Origin: RGIG1681 sp045596905
GTDB lineage: Bacteria; Bacillota; Clostridia; Christensenellales; UBA1242
Direction: 5' to 3'
Assembly (NCBI GenBank): GCA_045596905.1
Contig: JAZODG010000016.1
Span: 1-59,184 of the forward strand
DNA length: 59,184 nt
Shown: in pieces, positions 17,895 through 25,598 of the stretch
How positions within the stretch are numbered: the first letter of the stretch is position 1
Layout of the letters: every line of letters starts with the position of its first letter
Made by a program: the position numbers and the translations under genes
The notes under the pieces: model-generated
Database searches by the model: none
The model's input: the letters and a program-made list of their open reading frames with translations, nothing else
What the model was told of the DNA's origin: nothing

Positions 17895-18680
17895 ATGTTA
17901 AAAATGATTATTTTTTCTGTAGCTTTTGTGTTTGTGCTTCTGACCACTGTTGTGGTGTCAATGCTTGTTAGCAAAAGCAGGAAATTAAACAAGGTTGCAG
18001 AACTAATTAGAGAGCTTTTGCCGGGACTTAATTGTGGTCAATGTGGAAGACAAACCTGTGCTAAGTTTGCAGTTGAGATTTCAAAAGGTAAGACAAGTGT
18101 AAACGAATGTCCTTATACTGTTGGAACCAAAAATTATAAAAGAATCCGTCAAATTGCAAAAAAAGAAAGAAAGGTTATGTTTGACACGGTTGCATTTGTA
18201 AAGTGTAAAGGTGGAAGAGATTGTCAAAATAAGTTTGATTATCATGGTGACCAATCTTGTGCATCAAAAGATATTTTGCATAGTGGTGAAAAGGCTTGTC
18301 CTTATGCTTGTCTTGGTTGTGGAGATTGTGCAAAAGCCTGTGTTTATGGTGCAATTTCAATCTCTGATAAGGGTTGTGCTGTAGTGGACCCAATCAAGTG
18401 TACGGGTTGTGGAGAATGCACATTTGCGTGTCCAAACAAATTAATTTCACTTATTCCTAGCAACAAGTATGTTGAAGTTGTTTGTAAAAACAGTTCAGAC
18501 GATTCAACCATAACTAGAAACTGTTCTGTGTCATGCAATCACTGTGAAGCATGTGTTGTTGCGTGTCCATATGGTGCAATTCAAATGGTTGGTGGACTTC
18601 CTAATATTGATATGTCAAAATGTAGGAAGTGTGGAAAGTGTGTTGCAGCTTGTCCAAACCATGTTATATCAAGAATTTAG
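17895..18680 (+). CDS. rnfB: RnfB, multi-cluster ferredoxin subunit
   Basis: 261 aa. One N-terminal membrane helix (residues 3-24), then the Fe-S domain LPGLNCGQCGRQTC...C (C-x2-C-x4-C-x16-C), then clostridial RnfB ferredoxin repeats: CPYACLGCGDCAKAC, KCTGCGECTFACP, CSVSCNHCEACVVACP and KCRKCGKCVAACP. These clusters take electrons from reduced ferredoxin. Unlike its membrane partners this subunit is well conserved with all cysteines intact. RBS AAGGAG upstream, 10 nt after rnfA. Last gene of the operon. Confidence 0.95.
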   Translation: MLKMIIFSVAFVFVLLTTVVVSMLVSKSRKLNKVAELIRELLPGLNCGQCGRQTCAKFAVEISKGKTSVNECPYTVGTKNYKRIRQIAKKERKVMFDTVAFVKCKGGRDCQNKFDYHGDQSCASKDILHSGEKACPYACLGCGDCAKACVYGAISISDKGCAVVDPIKCTGCGECTFACPNKLISLIPSNKYVEVVCKNSSDDSTITRNCSVSCNHCEACVVACPYGAIQMVGGLPNIDMSKCRKCGKCVAACPNHVISRI

Positions 18681-18839
18681 ATTAAAATTGTCAAATGAAA
18701 AAATTTAATTTTTAGAGTTATAATTTTTTCATATAATGTTTTAATAAATAAAAATTATCTTTATATTCATATACATTTTTAAGTGTTTGTGATATAATAT
18801 CATCATAGTATTATTGTTTAAGTTTACAAGGAGTTTTTT

Positions 18840-20360
18840 ATGGATAAAATAGCTGTTGTTGTTGTTGAGACCTATACTGCAAAGTTGGTGATTGCCAACG
18901 TTGTTCAAGACAGTTTCTTTTCTATCTGCGATGTTGAAACAGAAACAATCCATGCTGGTTTGGAGATGGATGAAGACCATTTCTTAAAGAAAAATCAAAT
19001 TGCTGAAGTTATTAATATTTTAAAGAATTACAGAAAAATCTGTGATATGTATGCAGTAACAAAAACTATTGCAGTTGCAAGTTTTATCAAAGATTCAAAA
19101 CCAATGAATATTTATAGTTTCTTTGATGAAGTGTTTGTTACATGTGGTTTTAGATTCTCATTGCTTTCTGCAGAAGAACAAAACACTGCAATCTATACTG
19201 GTATCATGAATAGTTATGATATTCCAAAGGGTGTTATTGTTAGCGTTGGTGCAGACAATATTCATATTGTTCATTACAATAGAAGAAATATCCTTAATCA
19301 AGCGTATATTCCAGTTGGACCAAGAACTCTTATTAATATGTATCAAATTGATAAGCTTGGAAAAGATGAAGTTTTTGAAAAGGTTGAAAAATATATCAAA
19401 TCTCAGCTTTCAGACTTTGAATGGCTTAAGACAATTGAACCTGAATATACATTTGTTGGTTGTGGTTCTTATTTTGAAGACCTTTCAACAATGGATAGAA
19501 TCTATAAGAAATATGCACTTGATAAAGATGATGGTTATGTGTTCCAAAGCGAAGATGTTGCTTATATTTTAAATCAAATCAAAGCGCTTACACTTAATGA
19601 AAATAAGAAGCTTAAAAACCTTCATGAAGGCAGAGCAGACGTGTTTGCATATGCTGTTCAAATCATGAAAACAATTGTTGAAGAAGTTGGAAAAGAAACA
19701 ATCACAATTTCAACAAGATCTATGATTGAAGGTTTCTTGTTTAATAGTGTTACACCAACAACAATTGAAAAACCAAATTCTGATATCTTAGGTTTTTCTG
19801 TTATGGCTCAAACAGCAGAGTATGAAGCTGATTCAACAAAACATAACGAACAAGTTTACAACTTATCAATGCTTTTGTTTAAACAATTAAGAGTTTTGCA
19901 TAAGTTGCCAAGGGGTTATGTGAAAGTTTTGAGAGTTGCATCATATATGCATGATGTTGGTAAGAGAATAAGTTATCATAGACATGCAAATCACTCATTT
20001 GAAGTTATCTTGAATAGTGAAATCTATGGTTTAACACACCGTGAACTTATTTTGGCAAGCTTTGTTGCATCACTTCACTCAGGTGGTGAAATCAAAATGA
20101 GTGAGTGGGCAAAATATAATGGTATTTTGACAGTTGAAGATGTTGATGCTGTTAAGAAACTTGGTGTTATTTTGAGACTTGCTGAATGTTTTGACAGAAC
20201 GAAAAATAGTGTTATTTGTGATATCAATTGTGATATCTTGGGTGACTCAGTTATTATGAAAACAATCACTGTTGATGATGCATCATTTGAAATTCAACGT
20301 GGTATGGAAGTTGGCCGTGATTTTGAAAAGGTATTCCACAAGAAAATTGAAATTTTATAA
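18840..20360 (+). CDS. Ppx/GppA-family phosphatase with HD-like C-terminal domain
   Basis: 506 aa, the usual length for the exopolyphosphatase/guanosine pentaphosphatase family. The N-terminal half is an actin-like ATPase fold (VVVVETYTAKLVIA at the start; GVIVSVGADNIHIVHYN near residue 130; YIPVGPRTLINMY). The C-terminal half has an HD-like helix bundle with YMHDVGKRISYHRHANHS and ASLHSGGE. The classic DIGGGS phosphate loop is replaced by SVGADN, so catalytic activity is uncertain. Start ATG 18840 behind AAGGAG. Monocistronic with a strong terminator. Confidence 0.88.
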   Translation: MDKIAVVVVETYTAKLVIANVVQDSFFSICDVETETIHAGLEMDEDHFLKKNQIAEVINILKNYRKICDMYAVTKTIAVASFIKDSKPMNIYSFFDEVFVTCGFRFSLLSAEEQNTAIYTGIMNSYDIPKGVIVSVGADNIHIVHYNRRNILNQAYIPVGPRTLINMYQIDKLGKDEVFEKVEKYIKSQLSDFEWLKTIEPEYTFVGCGSYFEDLSTMDRIYKKYALDKDDGYVFQSEDVAYILNQIKALTLNENKKLKNLHEGRADVFAYAVQIMKTIVEEVGKETITISTRSMIEGFLFNSVTPTTIEKPNSDILGFSVMAQTAEYEADSTKHNEQVYNLSMLLFKQLRVLHKLPRGYVKVLRVASYMHDVGKRISYHRHANHSFEVILNSEIYGLTHRELILASFVASLHSGGEIKMSEWAKYNGILTVEDVDAVKKLGVILRLAECFDRTKNSVICDINCDILGDSVIMKTITVDDASFEIQRGMEVGRDFEKVFHKKIEIL

Positions 20361-20364
20361 TAAG

Positions 20365-20395
20365 AAAAAGGAAGGTTTTAAACCTTCCTTTTTTT
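20365..20395. terminator. Bidirectional terminator
   Basis: AAAAAGGAAGG / CCTTCCTTTTT stem around TTTTAAA with a T-run on either strand; it separates the ppx-like gene from the convergent lipoprotein gene. Confidence 0.85.
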
Positions 20396-20406
20396 GATTA
20401 CATAAA

Positions 20407-21042
20407 TTATTGAATAATGAATGTTGCCACTTGTTCAAGTTCAACATTAACCATAAGTGGTGTTTCAACTTTGTTTCCAGATTCATCAAAGTAGAAATAT
20501 TGAATTTGCAAAACATGATTTCCATCTTCATTAACAAAAATGTTCTTTATAAAACTGAAATCGAAGTGTTCAGTATCAACCTTAACAAAATCACCAAATT
20601 CGTTTTGAGTGAAACAGGTGAATGTTGGGTTTTCATTTGAACCAGAAACAGAAATAAAATATTCATTTGTGCTGCTGTATGTGAAGTTGTCAATAATGAA
20701 TGTGTTAAAATTCTGTTTTGCTAAACAACTAAATACGCCGTTCATGTCTCTTGTATTAAAGAATGCTAAAACAGCATCTTTATTTTCATATGACAAATCA
20801 GCAAAAGATGGTGTTTTATTATATGAACAAATAACGTGCAAATTGTTTGTAATCATTCCTACATTGTCAGCTGTGTCATCTTTTTCAGAATCAATAACAA
20901 TGTTTTCAGTTGTTGGAATGTTTGTTGAGCCAACAAGTTGTTCAGAATTGTCTTTTTTGCAACCAACCAATGTGAATGCTGCCATTGATAACATGAAAAC
21001 AAATATCAATGATTTCATAATAAATTTATTAATATGTTTCAT
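20407..21042 (-). CDS. Putative lipoprotein of unknown function
   Basis: 211 aa. N-terminal signal with lipobox LVGC (KSLIFVFMLSMAAFTLVGC, Cys near residue 28), then a polar linker and a beta-rich domain. Not recognised. ATG 21042 is the upstream start; ATG at residue 9 (MKSLIF) would also give a good signal peptide. It lies 13 nt after the 21769 gene on the same strand and probably shares its promoter; the two probably function together at the cell surface. Confidence 0.72.
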   Translation of the reverse strand: MKHINKFIMKSLIFVFMLSMAAFTLVGCKKDNSEQLVGSTNIPTTENIVIDSEKDDTADNVGMITNNLHVICSYNKTPSFADLSYENKDAVLAFFNTRDMNGVFSCLAKQNFNTFIIDNFTYSSTNEYFISVSGSNENPTFTCFTQNEFGDFVKVDTEHFDFSFIKNIFVNEDGNHVLQIQYFYFDESGNKVETPLMVNVELEQVATFIIQ

Positions 21043-21055
21043 AACTAATATACCT

Positions 21056-21769
21056 TTAACCTAAATTTGAATTTGGGATTGTGTTTTGTGGAACATCAAT
21101 CATTTCATAAATATATGTTACAGAATATAATTCAAGACTTGGATTTTTTGTGCTGAAAACATGTTCTGTTATGTATAGTTTTGTTTTTGATGAGTTTGAA
21201 TCAGTGTATCCAGCAGGGAATAAGTTGTAACCAGTATTTGAGATTTCATACAAATAATCTTGACCGTCTTGACGGGTGATTAAGTTGCCACTCAAATCTT
21301 CAACATAAAGATATGATCTATTGTCATTGCCATAGAAATATCCAACTTCTTGAACACCGAAGTATTTTACACTTCTTGAGTATTGACCGTCAACAATAGA
21401 GATTGTTTCTCTTTTTGTTTTTCTGGTCTTTTCTAAGTTAATTTGATAAACAAATCCGTTATAGTCATTTGAACCACAGAGATATAATACTTGTTCTTTT
21501 GTAAGTTCTGGGTTGAAATTAATTGCTAGAACGGAACTGTATTTATAGTTTCCGTTGTAGTTGGACGAATGTTCAAGGTTTGTCCAGCTATTAAAAATAT
21601 CTAAGTCAAGACGTTCATTTGTATTTAAAACATTTGAAGCTTGATTATCAACCGATGGGGTGTCTTTCTTTTTATTTCGAATGACGAAAAAGCTTGTAAT
21701 AGCTGTTGCTACAAGCACGACTACAATTATTGGAATTAAAATTCGTTTTAATTTCTTCTTTCCTTCCAT
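21056..21769 (-). CDS. Membrane-anchored extracytoplasmic protein of unknown function
   Basis: 237 aa. Short basic N-terminus (EGKKKLKR), one membrane helix (ILIPIIVVVLVATAITSFFV), then an extracellular domain with many Tyr, Asn and Ser residues. Not recognised. The start ATG 21769 has AAGGGAG upstream. First gene of a two-gene minus-strand unit with the 20407 lipoprotein, behind a perfect promoter. Confidence 0.72.
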   Translation of the reverse strand: MEGKKKLKRILIPIIVVVLVATAITSFFVIRNKKKDTPSVDNQASNVLNTNERLDLDIFNSWTNLEHSSNYNGNYKYSSVLAINFNPELTKEQVLYLCGSNDYNGFVYQINLEKTRKTKRETISIVDGQYSRSVKYFGVQEVGYFYGNDNRSYLYVEDLSGNLITRQDGQDYLYEISNTGYNLFPAGYTDSNSSKTKLYITEHVFSTKNPSLELYSVTYIYEMIDVPQNTIPNSNLG

Positions 21770-21814
21770 AATTATTACTCCCTTATACTAAACCGAAATA
21801 TAACATACGTAGTC

Positions 21815-21826
21815 AGTTTAGTGTTA
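21815..21826. repeat. 12-bp repeat AGTTTAGTGTTA, copy 1
   Basis: An exact copy of the 12-mer at 22974-22985. Here it lies just downstream of the -10 box of the 21769 promoter; the other copy is upstream of the MreB-like gene. Its 5' part also forms an inverted repeat with ACTAAAC at 21787-21793. Possible shared regulator site. Confidence 0.45.
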
Positions 21827-21828
21827 TT

Positions 21829-21857
21829 ATTATAATACTAAAAGAGTAATTTGTCAA
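21829..21857 (-). promoter_or_regulatory. Consensus sigma-A promoter of the 21769-20407 unit
   Basis: Minus strand TTGACA (21852-21857), 17-nt spacer, TATAAT (21829-21834): a full consensus match. The leader of about 50 nt contains the 12-bp repeat. Confidence 0.8.
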
Positions 21858-21890
21858 TAGGGGTCAGAAGATTAAATTTAGCGCAAAAAA

Positions 21891-22898
21891 CTATAAATTT
21901 TTCATGATTTTATGCAATAATTGTGGATATTTGATTAATTCACCAATTCCAATGATGTGAACTTGGTCGTTTGAAGTGGTGATTGAATCGAAAGAAGTTT
22001 TGTCTTGCATGAACTTCTCAAGACCGGTGATGCTTGACAGACTTCCATAATAATATATGCCGTTGTAGCGCAAATCGTTAATGATTTCTGGTGTACATGT
22101 TTTTATGATTGAATTTACAACATCAGCTATTTTTGAATAATAGTAGTTGATGATAGGGTAAAGTTCTTTCGATGAAATTGTGATTGATTCAGATTTGTTT
22201 GTTGTTGGATTGTAACCGTCAATGTTTATTGTTGCTTGATAGTTTTCAAATAGCGAACAAATTTCATATTTAATTTGATATGCTTGGTCAACACCTATAA
22301 CAACGTTATAATTTTCTAGGATATATTTTTTAATGGCAGAAGCAATCATTGCGCCACCAATTGAAATATTGTAGCCCTGTAACACTGTGCAGTTTGAAAT
22401 AATGGCTATGCTGGTTACATTTCCACCCATATTAACAATCATGTAGGCTTTTTCGCTTTGAATATCAATGCCATTTCCAACAGCGTAACACAATACGTCA
22501 GGAACTAAGACAACGTCTGAAATACCAGATTTGAAACAGGTAATTTCAAAGGTCTTTTTTTCTTCTGGAGTAAGTCCGATTGGAGTGCATAAAATAGCTT
22601 TGATATTTTGACCAAAAGTTCTATTTGGGAATACTTTTTTCATAAAATATTTTAGCATAGGAACAGCAAGGTCTTCATACTGAATTGTGCTATTGACGAT
22701 AGGAGAGTAAACAATAACTCCATGTGGTGGACGTTCTTTTAAACGTCTTGCTTCGTCACCGATTGCATAAGCATCTTTATGCTTTGGATTTGTTGGCATG
22801 GCAATCATGCTTGCTTCTTTCAAAACAATGCCGTTTCCGGATTTGTAGATGGTTGTGTGGATTGAACCTAGCTTCAATCCAATATAGTGTGTTGACAT
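21891..22898 (-). CDS. MreB/Mbl-like actin-family protein
   Basis: 335 aa. Start chosen at ATG 22898 (MSTHYIGLKLGS) because AGAGGTGAAATT precedes it; the longer frame up to 22949 lacks such a site. Actin-fold signs: N-terminal strand with GLKLGSIHTTIYKSG, IVYSPIVNSTIQYED (MreB has PL.DGVIADF here), ILCTPIGLTPEEKKTFE, MIVNMGGNVTSIAIIS (phosphate 2 loop) and ISIGGAMIASAIKKYI. MreB-type proteins organise wall synthesis or, as diverged paralogues, other polar structures. There is no mreCD nearby, so this is a stand-alone paralogue. Confidence 0.83.
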   Translation of the reverse strand: MSTHYIGLKLGSIHTTIYKSGNGIVLKEASMIAMPTNPKHKDAYAIGDEARRLKERPPHGVIVYSPIVNSTIQYEDLAVPMLKYFMKKVFPNRTFGQNIKAILCTPIGLTPEEKKTFEITCFKSGISDVVLVPDVLCYAVGNGIDIQSEKAYMIVNMGGNVTSIAIISNCTVLQGYNISIGGAMIASAIKKYILENYNVVIGVDQAYQIKYEICSLFENYQATINIDGYNPTTNKSESITISSKELYPIINYYYSKIADVVNSIIKTCTPEIINDLRYNGIYYYGSLSSITGLEKFMQDKTSFDSITTSNDQVHIIGIGELIKYPQLLHKIMKNL

Positions 22899-22973
22899 AA
22901 TTTCACCTCTAGTTAAATTATATAACATTTTTAAAATTATGCCAAACAATTATTTGAACATTATTTTATAGTA

Positions 22974-22985
22974 AGTTTAGTGTTA
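22974..22985. repeat. 12-bp repeat AGTTTAGTGTTA, copy 2
   Basis: Identical to 21815-21826 and in the same orientation relative to a minus-strand gene; it lies 76 nt upstream of the MreB-like start. Confidence 0.45.
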
Positions 22986-23118
22986 AAAATAAAAGAAAAG
23001 ATACTATTTAACCAATCAAAAATAATTAATTTATAAAAATTATTCAAAAATACACATGATGCAAAATTAAATTAAAAGAGTTGAAATATCGCTATTATGT
23101 TGTGTAAATGTTGATTTT

Positions 23119-23961
23119 ATGAAGAGAATAAAAAGTATATTAAGTAGGGTATTGGGCATAAGAAAATATATCAAAATTGATTTTTCATTTTTGATTATTT
23201 TTATACTTGCGTTGGTTTTGAATGAGCTGGTTTTTTATTTATTGTTTGTAATATTTATTTTGTTGCATGAGCTTGCACATTTTGTTGTTGCAAAAAAACT
23301 TGGGTATATGCCAGATAAAGTGAAGTTAACTTTTTTTGGAGCGTCACTTGAAGGGTTTGATGATTTTATTTTTTCAGATGAAATAAAGGTTGTTTTGGCT
23401 GGTCCGATTTTTAATTTTTTTGTATGTGTTTTTTGCTATTTAATGTTCTGGTTTTTTCCTGAATCTTATATTTATTTAAGTGATGTTTTGATGGTTAATA
23501 TGGCAATTTTTTTGTTTAATATTTTGCCGATTTTTCCACTTGATTTTGGAAGGTTTATTCTGGCTTGTTTATCTATTAAGCATGATAGAAAAAATGCGTT
23601 AAAAACCACAAAATACATATCTTTTGCAGTAATTGTGTTTTTAATTTGCGTTTTTATTCTTTCCTTTTTCTTTGAGTATAATTTTGCATTTGGGTGCGTT
23701 TGTTTGCATTTATTGTTATTGTTTTTTGACTCATCAAAAGGTGCTTCTTATAAGCGAAGTATTTTTATTAAAAACAAACACAAATTTTTGAAAAAAGGAC
23801 TGCCTGAAAGAGTGTTTTATTTTGACAAAAACGTTTCGCATTTTGCATTGCTAAAAAAGATAGATTCAAGCAGCATTGCAAAGTTTATTTTTCTTGATGA
23901 GAATAATAGAGTAGTTTCGACAATGCTTGAAAGTGAACTTCTAGAAGAATTTGGCTTATAA
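23119..23961 (+). CDS. M50-family membrane zinc protease (SpoIVFB-like)
   Basis: 280 aa. Site-2-protease type: HELAH in ILLHELAHFVVAKKLGYMP (zinc ligands and catalytic Glu), VVLAGPIFNF, and NILPIFPLDFGRFI, where the family has NPLDGGR (third ligand Asp kept, one Gly replaced by Phe). About six helices, then a soluble C-terminal domain of about 65 aa resembling a CBS fragment (KKIDSSSIAKFIFLDENNR). SpoIVFB cleaves pro-sigma-K in sporulating cells. Position just upstream of rplU-prp-rpmA matches the conserved spoIVFB-rplU order. No clear Shine-Dalgarno before ATG 23119. Confidence 0.88.
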   Translation: MKRIKSILSRVLGIRKYIKIDFSFLIIFILALVLNELVFYLLFVIFILLHELAHFVVAKKLGYMPDKVKLTFFGASLEGFDDFIFSDEIKVVLAGPIFNFFVCVFCYLMFWFFPESYIYLSDVLMVNMAIFLFNILPIFPLDFGRFILACLSIKHDRKNALKTTKYISFAVIVFLICVFILSFFFEYNFAFGCVCLHLLLLFFDSSKGASYKRSIFIKNKHKFLKKGLPERVFYFDKNVSHFALLKKIDSSSIAKFIFLDENNRVVSTMLESELLEEFGL

Positions 23962-23980
23962 TAATATTTATTATAAATAC

Positions 23981-24009
23981 TTGACAAAATTTGCCTTTGG
24001 TGGTATTTT
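23981..24009 (+). promoter_or_regulatory. Promoter of the rplU operon
   Basis: TTGACA (23981-23986), 17-nt spacer, TATTTT (24004-24009). It begins 20 nt after the M50 gene stop. Confidence 0.65.
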
Positions 24010-24011
24010 AT

Positions 24012-24100
24012 TAGCGTGCCACTTACAAAAGGTATTTTTTTATGTCTAAAAGTCAGGCTTGCCTGCACCTTCGTAGTGAGACTGGAGAGAGGAGGAAATG
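24012..24100 (+). promoter_or_regulatory. Structured leader of rplU, possible L21 autoregulatory leader
   Basis: About 90 nt between promoter and rplU, with a short hairpin CAGGC-TT-GCCTG and a G/A-rich segment running into the Shine-Dalgarno. Ribosomal protein L21 leaders are known upstream of rplU in Firmicutes (Rfam L21_leader). The family match is inferred from position and was not scored. Confidence 0.4.
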
Positions 24101-24104
24101 TATA

Positions 24105-24410
24105 ATGTACGCAATTGTTGAAGTTGGTGGAAAACAATACAAAGTTGAACCAAACACTTACTTTAAAACAGAAAAGATTGATGCTAACGTTGGCGACAAA
24201 GTTGAACTTCCATGTTTGCTTGTAGCTGATGGCGACAAAGTTACAATCGCTTCTGGTAATGCTAAAAAGGCAGTTGCTGTTTGCGAAGTTCTTGAATTCG
24301 GAAAAGAATCAAAAGTTGTAGTTTATAAATACAAAGCTAAAAAGAACGTTCGTAGAAAGCAAGGTCATCGTCAACCATACACAAAATTGAAAGTTGTTTC
24401 AATTGGTTAA
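24105..24410 (+). CDS. rplU: 50S ribosomal protein L21
   Basis: 101 aa, full length. Start MYAIVEVGGKQYKVEPN is the invariant L21 beginning; GAGGAGG lies 9 nt upstream of ATG 24105. The frame stays open back to an ATG at 24042, but that extension (SKSQACLHLRSETGERR) falls in the leader and is not coding. C-terminal KNVRRKQGHRQPYTKLKV is the 23S rRNA-binding signature. First gene of rplU-prp-rpmA. Confidence 0.98.
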   Translation: MYAIVEVGGKQYKVEPNTYFKTEKIDANVGDKVELPCLLVADGDKVTIASGNAKKAVAVCEVLEFGKESKVVVYKYKAKKNVRRKQGHRQPYTKLKVVSIG

Positions 24411-24432
24411 TAATTTAGTGAGATGACAGTTT

Positions 24433-24768
24433 ATGACAAAAGTTAATATTTTTAGAAAAGATAACAAAATTTTCGAAGTAGAGTGTGATGGTCACACAAA
24501 CTACGGAGAAAAGGGTGAAGATATAGTTTGTGCGTCACTTTCAAGTATTGTTCAAACTGCAGTATTGGGACTTCTCATGATTGCAGAACTTGAGCTTCCA
24601 ATGAAGAGAGATGATGAACAAGGCTATTTGAAATTCACATTACCTGAAAAACTTAGTGAGAAACAAGAAATTCAAGCAGCTGCTATTCTTGATACAATGC
24701 TTTGTGGAATTTCAGATCTTTATGAAAGTTTTTCTGATTATATAGAATTGGAGGTAAAAAACTTATGA
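24433..24768 (+). CDS. prp: Prp, cysteine protease that matures ribosomal protein L27
   Basis: 111 aa. GHTNYGEKGEDIVCASLSS contains the catalytic His (H20) and Cys (C32) of the Prp/YsxB family. In Firmicutes Prp removes a short N-terminal extension from L27 before it enters the ribosome. The downstream L27 here has exactly such an extension, so substrate and protease match. The stop overlaps the L27 ATG (ATGA), implying coupled translation. Confidence 0.94.
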   Translation: MTKVNIFRKDNKIFEVECDGHTNYGEKGEDIVCASLSSIVQTAVLGLLMIAELELPMKRDDEQGYLKFTLPEKLSEKQEIQAAAILDTMLCGISDLYESFSDYIELEVKNL

Positions 24769-25052
24769 CAATGTTTATGAATATCCAATTATTTGCACAC
24801 CACAAAGGTGGTGGTTCTGTTAAGAACGGCCGTGATTCAAACGCTCAAAGACTTGGCGTTAAGAAATATTCTGGCGAAACAGTTAAAGGTGGAAATATTA
24901 TCGTTCGTCAAAGAGGAACTAACGTTCACCCAGGTGAAAATGTTGGTATTGGTGATGATGATACACTTTATGCAAAAATTGAAGGTGTTGTTAAATTTGA
25001 AAAATTTGGCAAGAACAAGAAAAGAGTTTCTGTTGTTCCTGCAGACAAATAA
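24765..25052 (+). CDS. rpmA: 50S ribosomal protein L27 precursor
   Basis: 95 aa. ATG 24765 is chosen because GGAGG lies 10 nt upstream; the ATGs at 24771 and 24777 are too far away. The N-terminus MTMFMNIQLF precedes AHHKGGGS, so Prp would cut after Phe10 to expose the Ala-His-His end that reaches the peptidyl transferase centre. The rest (SNAQRLGVKKYSGE, IIVRQRGTNVHPGENVGIG) is typical L27. Confidence 0.97.
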   Translation: MTMFMNIQLFAHHKGGGSVKNGRDSNAQRLGVKKYSGETVKGGNIIVRQRGTNVHPGENVGIGDDDTLYAKIEGVVKFEKFGKNKKRVSVVPADK

Positions 25053-25058
25053 ATTTTT

Positions 25059-25083
25059 AGATGGCGTTATGCCATCTTTTTTT
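25059..25083 (+). terminator. Terminator of rplU-prp-rpmA
   Basis: AGATGGC / GCCATCT stem, loop GTTAT, followed by a run of T. Confidence 0.85.
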
Positions 25084-25166
25084 GTGTAATTTAATTTTTT
25101 TCAATAAAATTTAGTTGTGATTTTTGGTGTTTGATGATATGCTATTTGTTGTAAGGAGTAGATATT

Positions 25167-25562
25167 ATGAAAAATCGTATTGTTAACATTTTAAACCAAG
25201 CTAAATCATTCTATTTCGCAACTGTTGAAGGTGATCAACCAAGAGTTAGACCTTATAACGTTGCTGTTGAGTTTGAAGATAAGGTTTATTTTTATACAAA
25301 CAATCACACACATGCTTTCAAACAAATTGCTGTGAATCCAAAGATTGAACTTTGTGCACCAATCAGTGAAGAGAGATGGCTCCGTATTAGTGGAAAGGTT
25401 GTTTATGATTATAGACCTGAAGTTAAAAAGGCAGTTTTAGATGCACATCCAGAACTTCGTACAATGTATCATGAAGATGATAAGATTTTTGAAGTGTTCT
25501 ATTTGAGCAATATGGCTGCAACTATTCACTCTCTTCATTCTGAACCAGAAGTTATTTGTTAG
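25167..25562 (+). CDS. Pyridoxamine 5'-phosphate oxidase-like flavin split-barrel protein
   Basis: 131 aa. Small FMN-binding split barrel: SFYFATVEGDQPRVRPY, then VYFYTNNHTHAFKQIAVNPK and RWLRISGKVVYD. Such small members bind FMN or F420 as dimers and act as flavin reductases or have unknown roles; the family is not specific for pyridoxamine. AAGGAG precedes ATG 25167. Monocistronic with a bidirectional terminator shared with ogg. Confidence 0.9.
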   Translation: MKNRIVNILNQAKSFYFATVEGDQPRVRPYNVAVEFEDKVYFYTNNHTHAFKQIAVNPKIELCAPISEERWLRISGKVVYDYRPEVKKAVLDAHPELRTMYHEDDKIFEVFYLSNMAATIHSLHSEPEVIC

Positions 25563-25567
25563 GCAAA

Positions 25568-25598
25568 AGAAAAATAAGGGCGTCGCCCTTATTTTTTT
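25568..25598. terminator. Bidirectional terminator
   Basis: AAAATAAGGGC / GCCCTTATTTT stem with loop GTC. The stop codon of the minus-strand ogg gene (25589-25591) lies within it. Confidence 0.85.

Noticed and set aside
18695..18732. 11-bp inverted repeat ATGAAAAAATT / AATTTTTTCAT after rnfB
   Set aside because: Entirely A/T with a 16-nt loop and no T-run after it; in this AT-rich background it is weak evidence for a terminator.
24042..24104. In-frame 21-residue N-terminal extension of L21
   Set aside because: It lies in the structured leader; the strong GAGGAGG and the conserved MYAIVE start place the real ATG at 24105.
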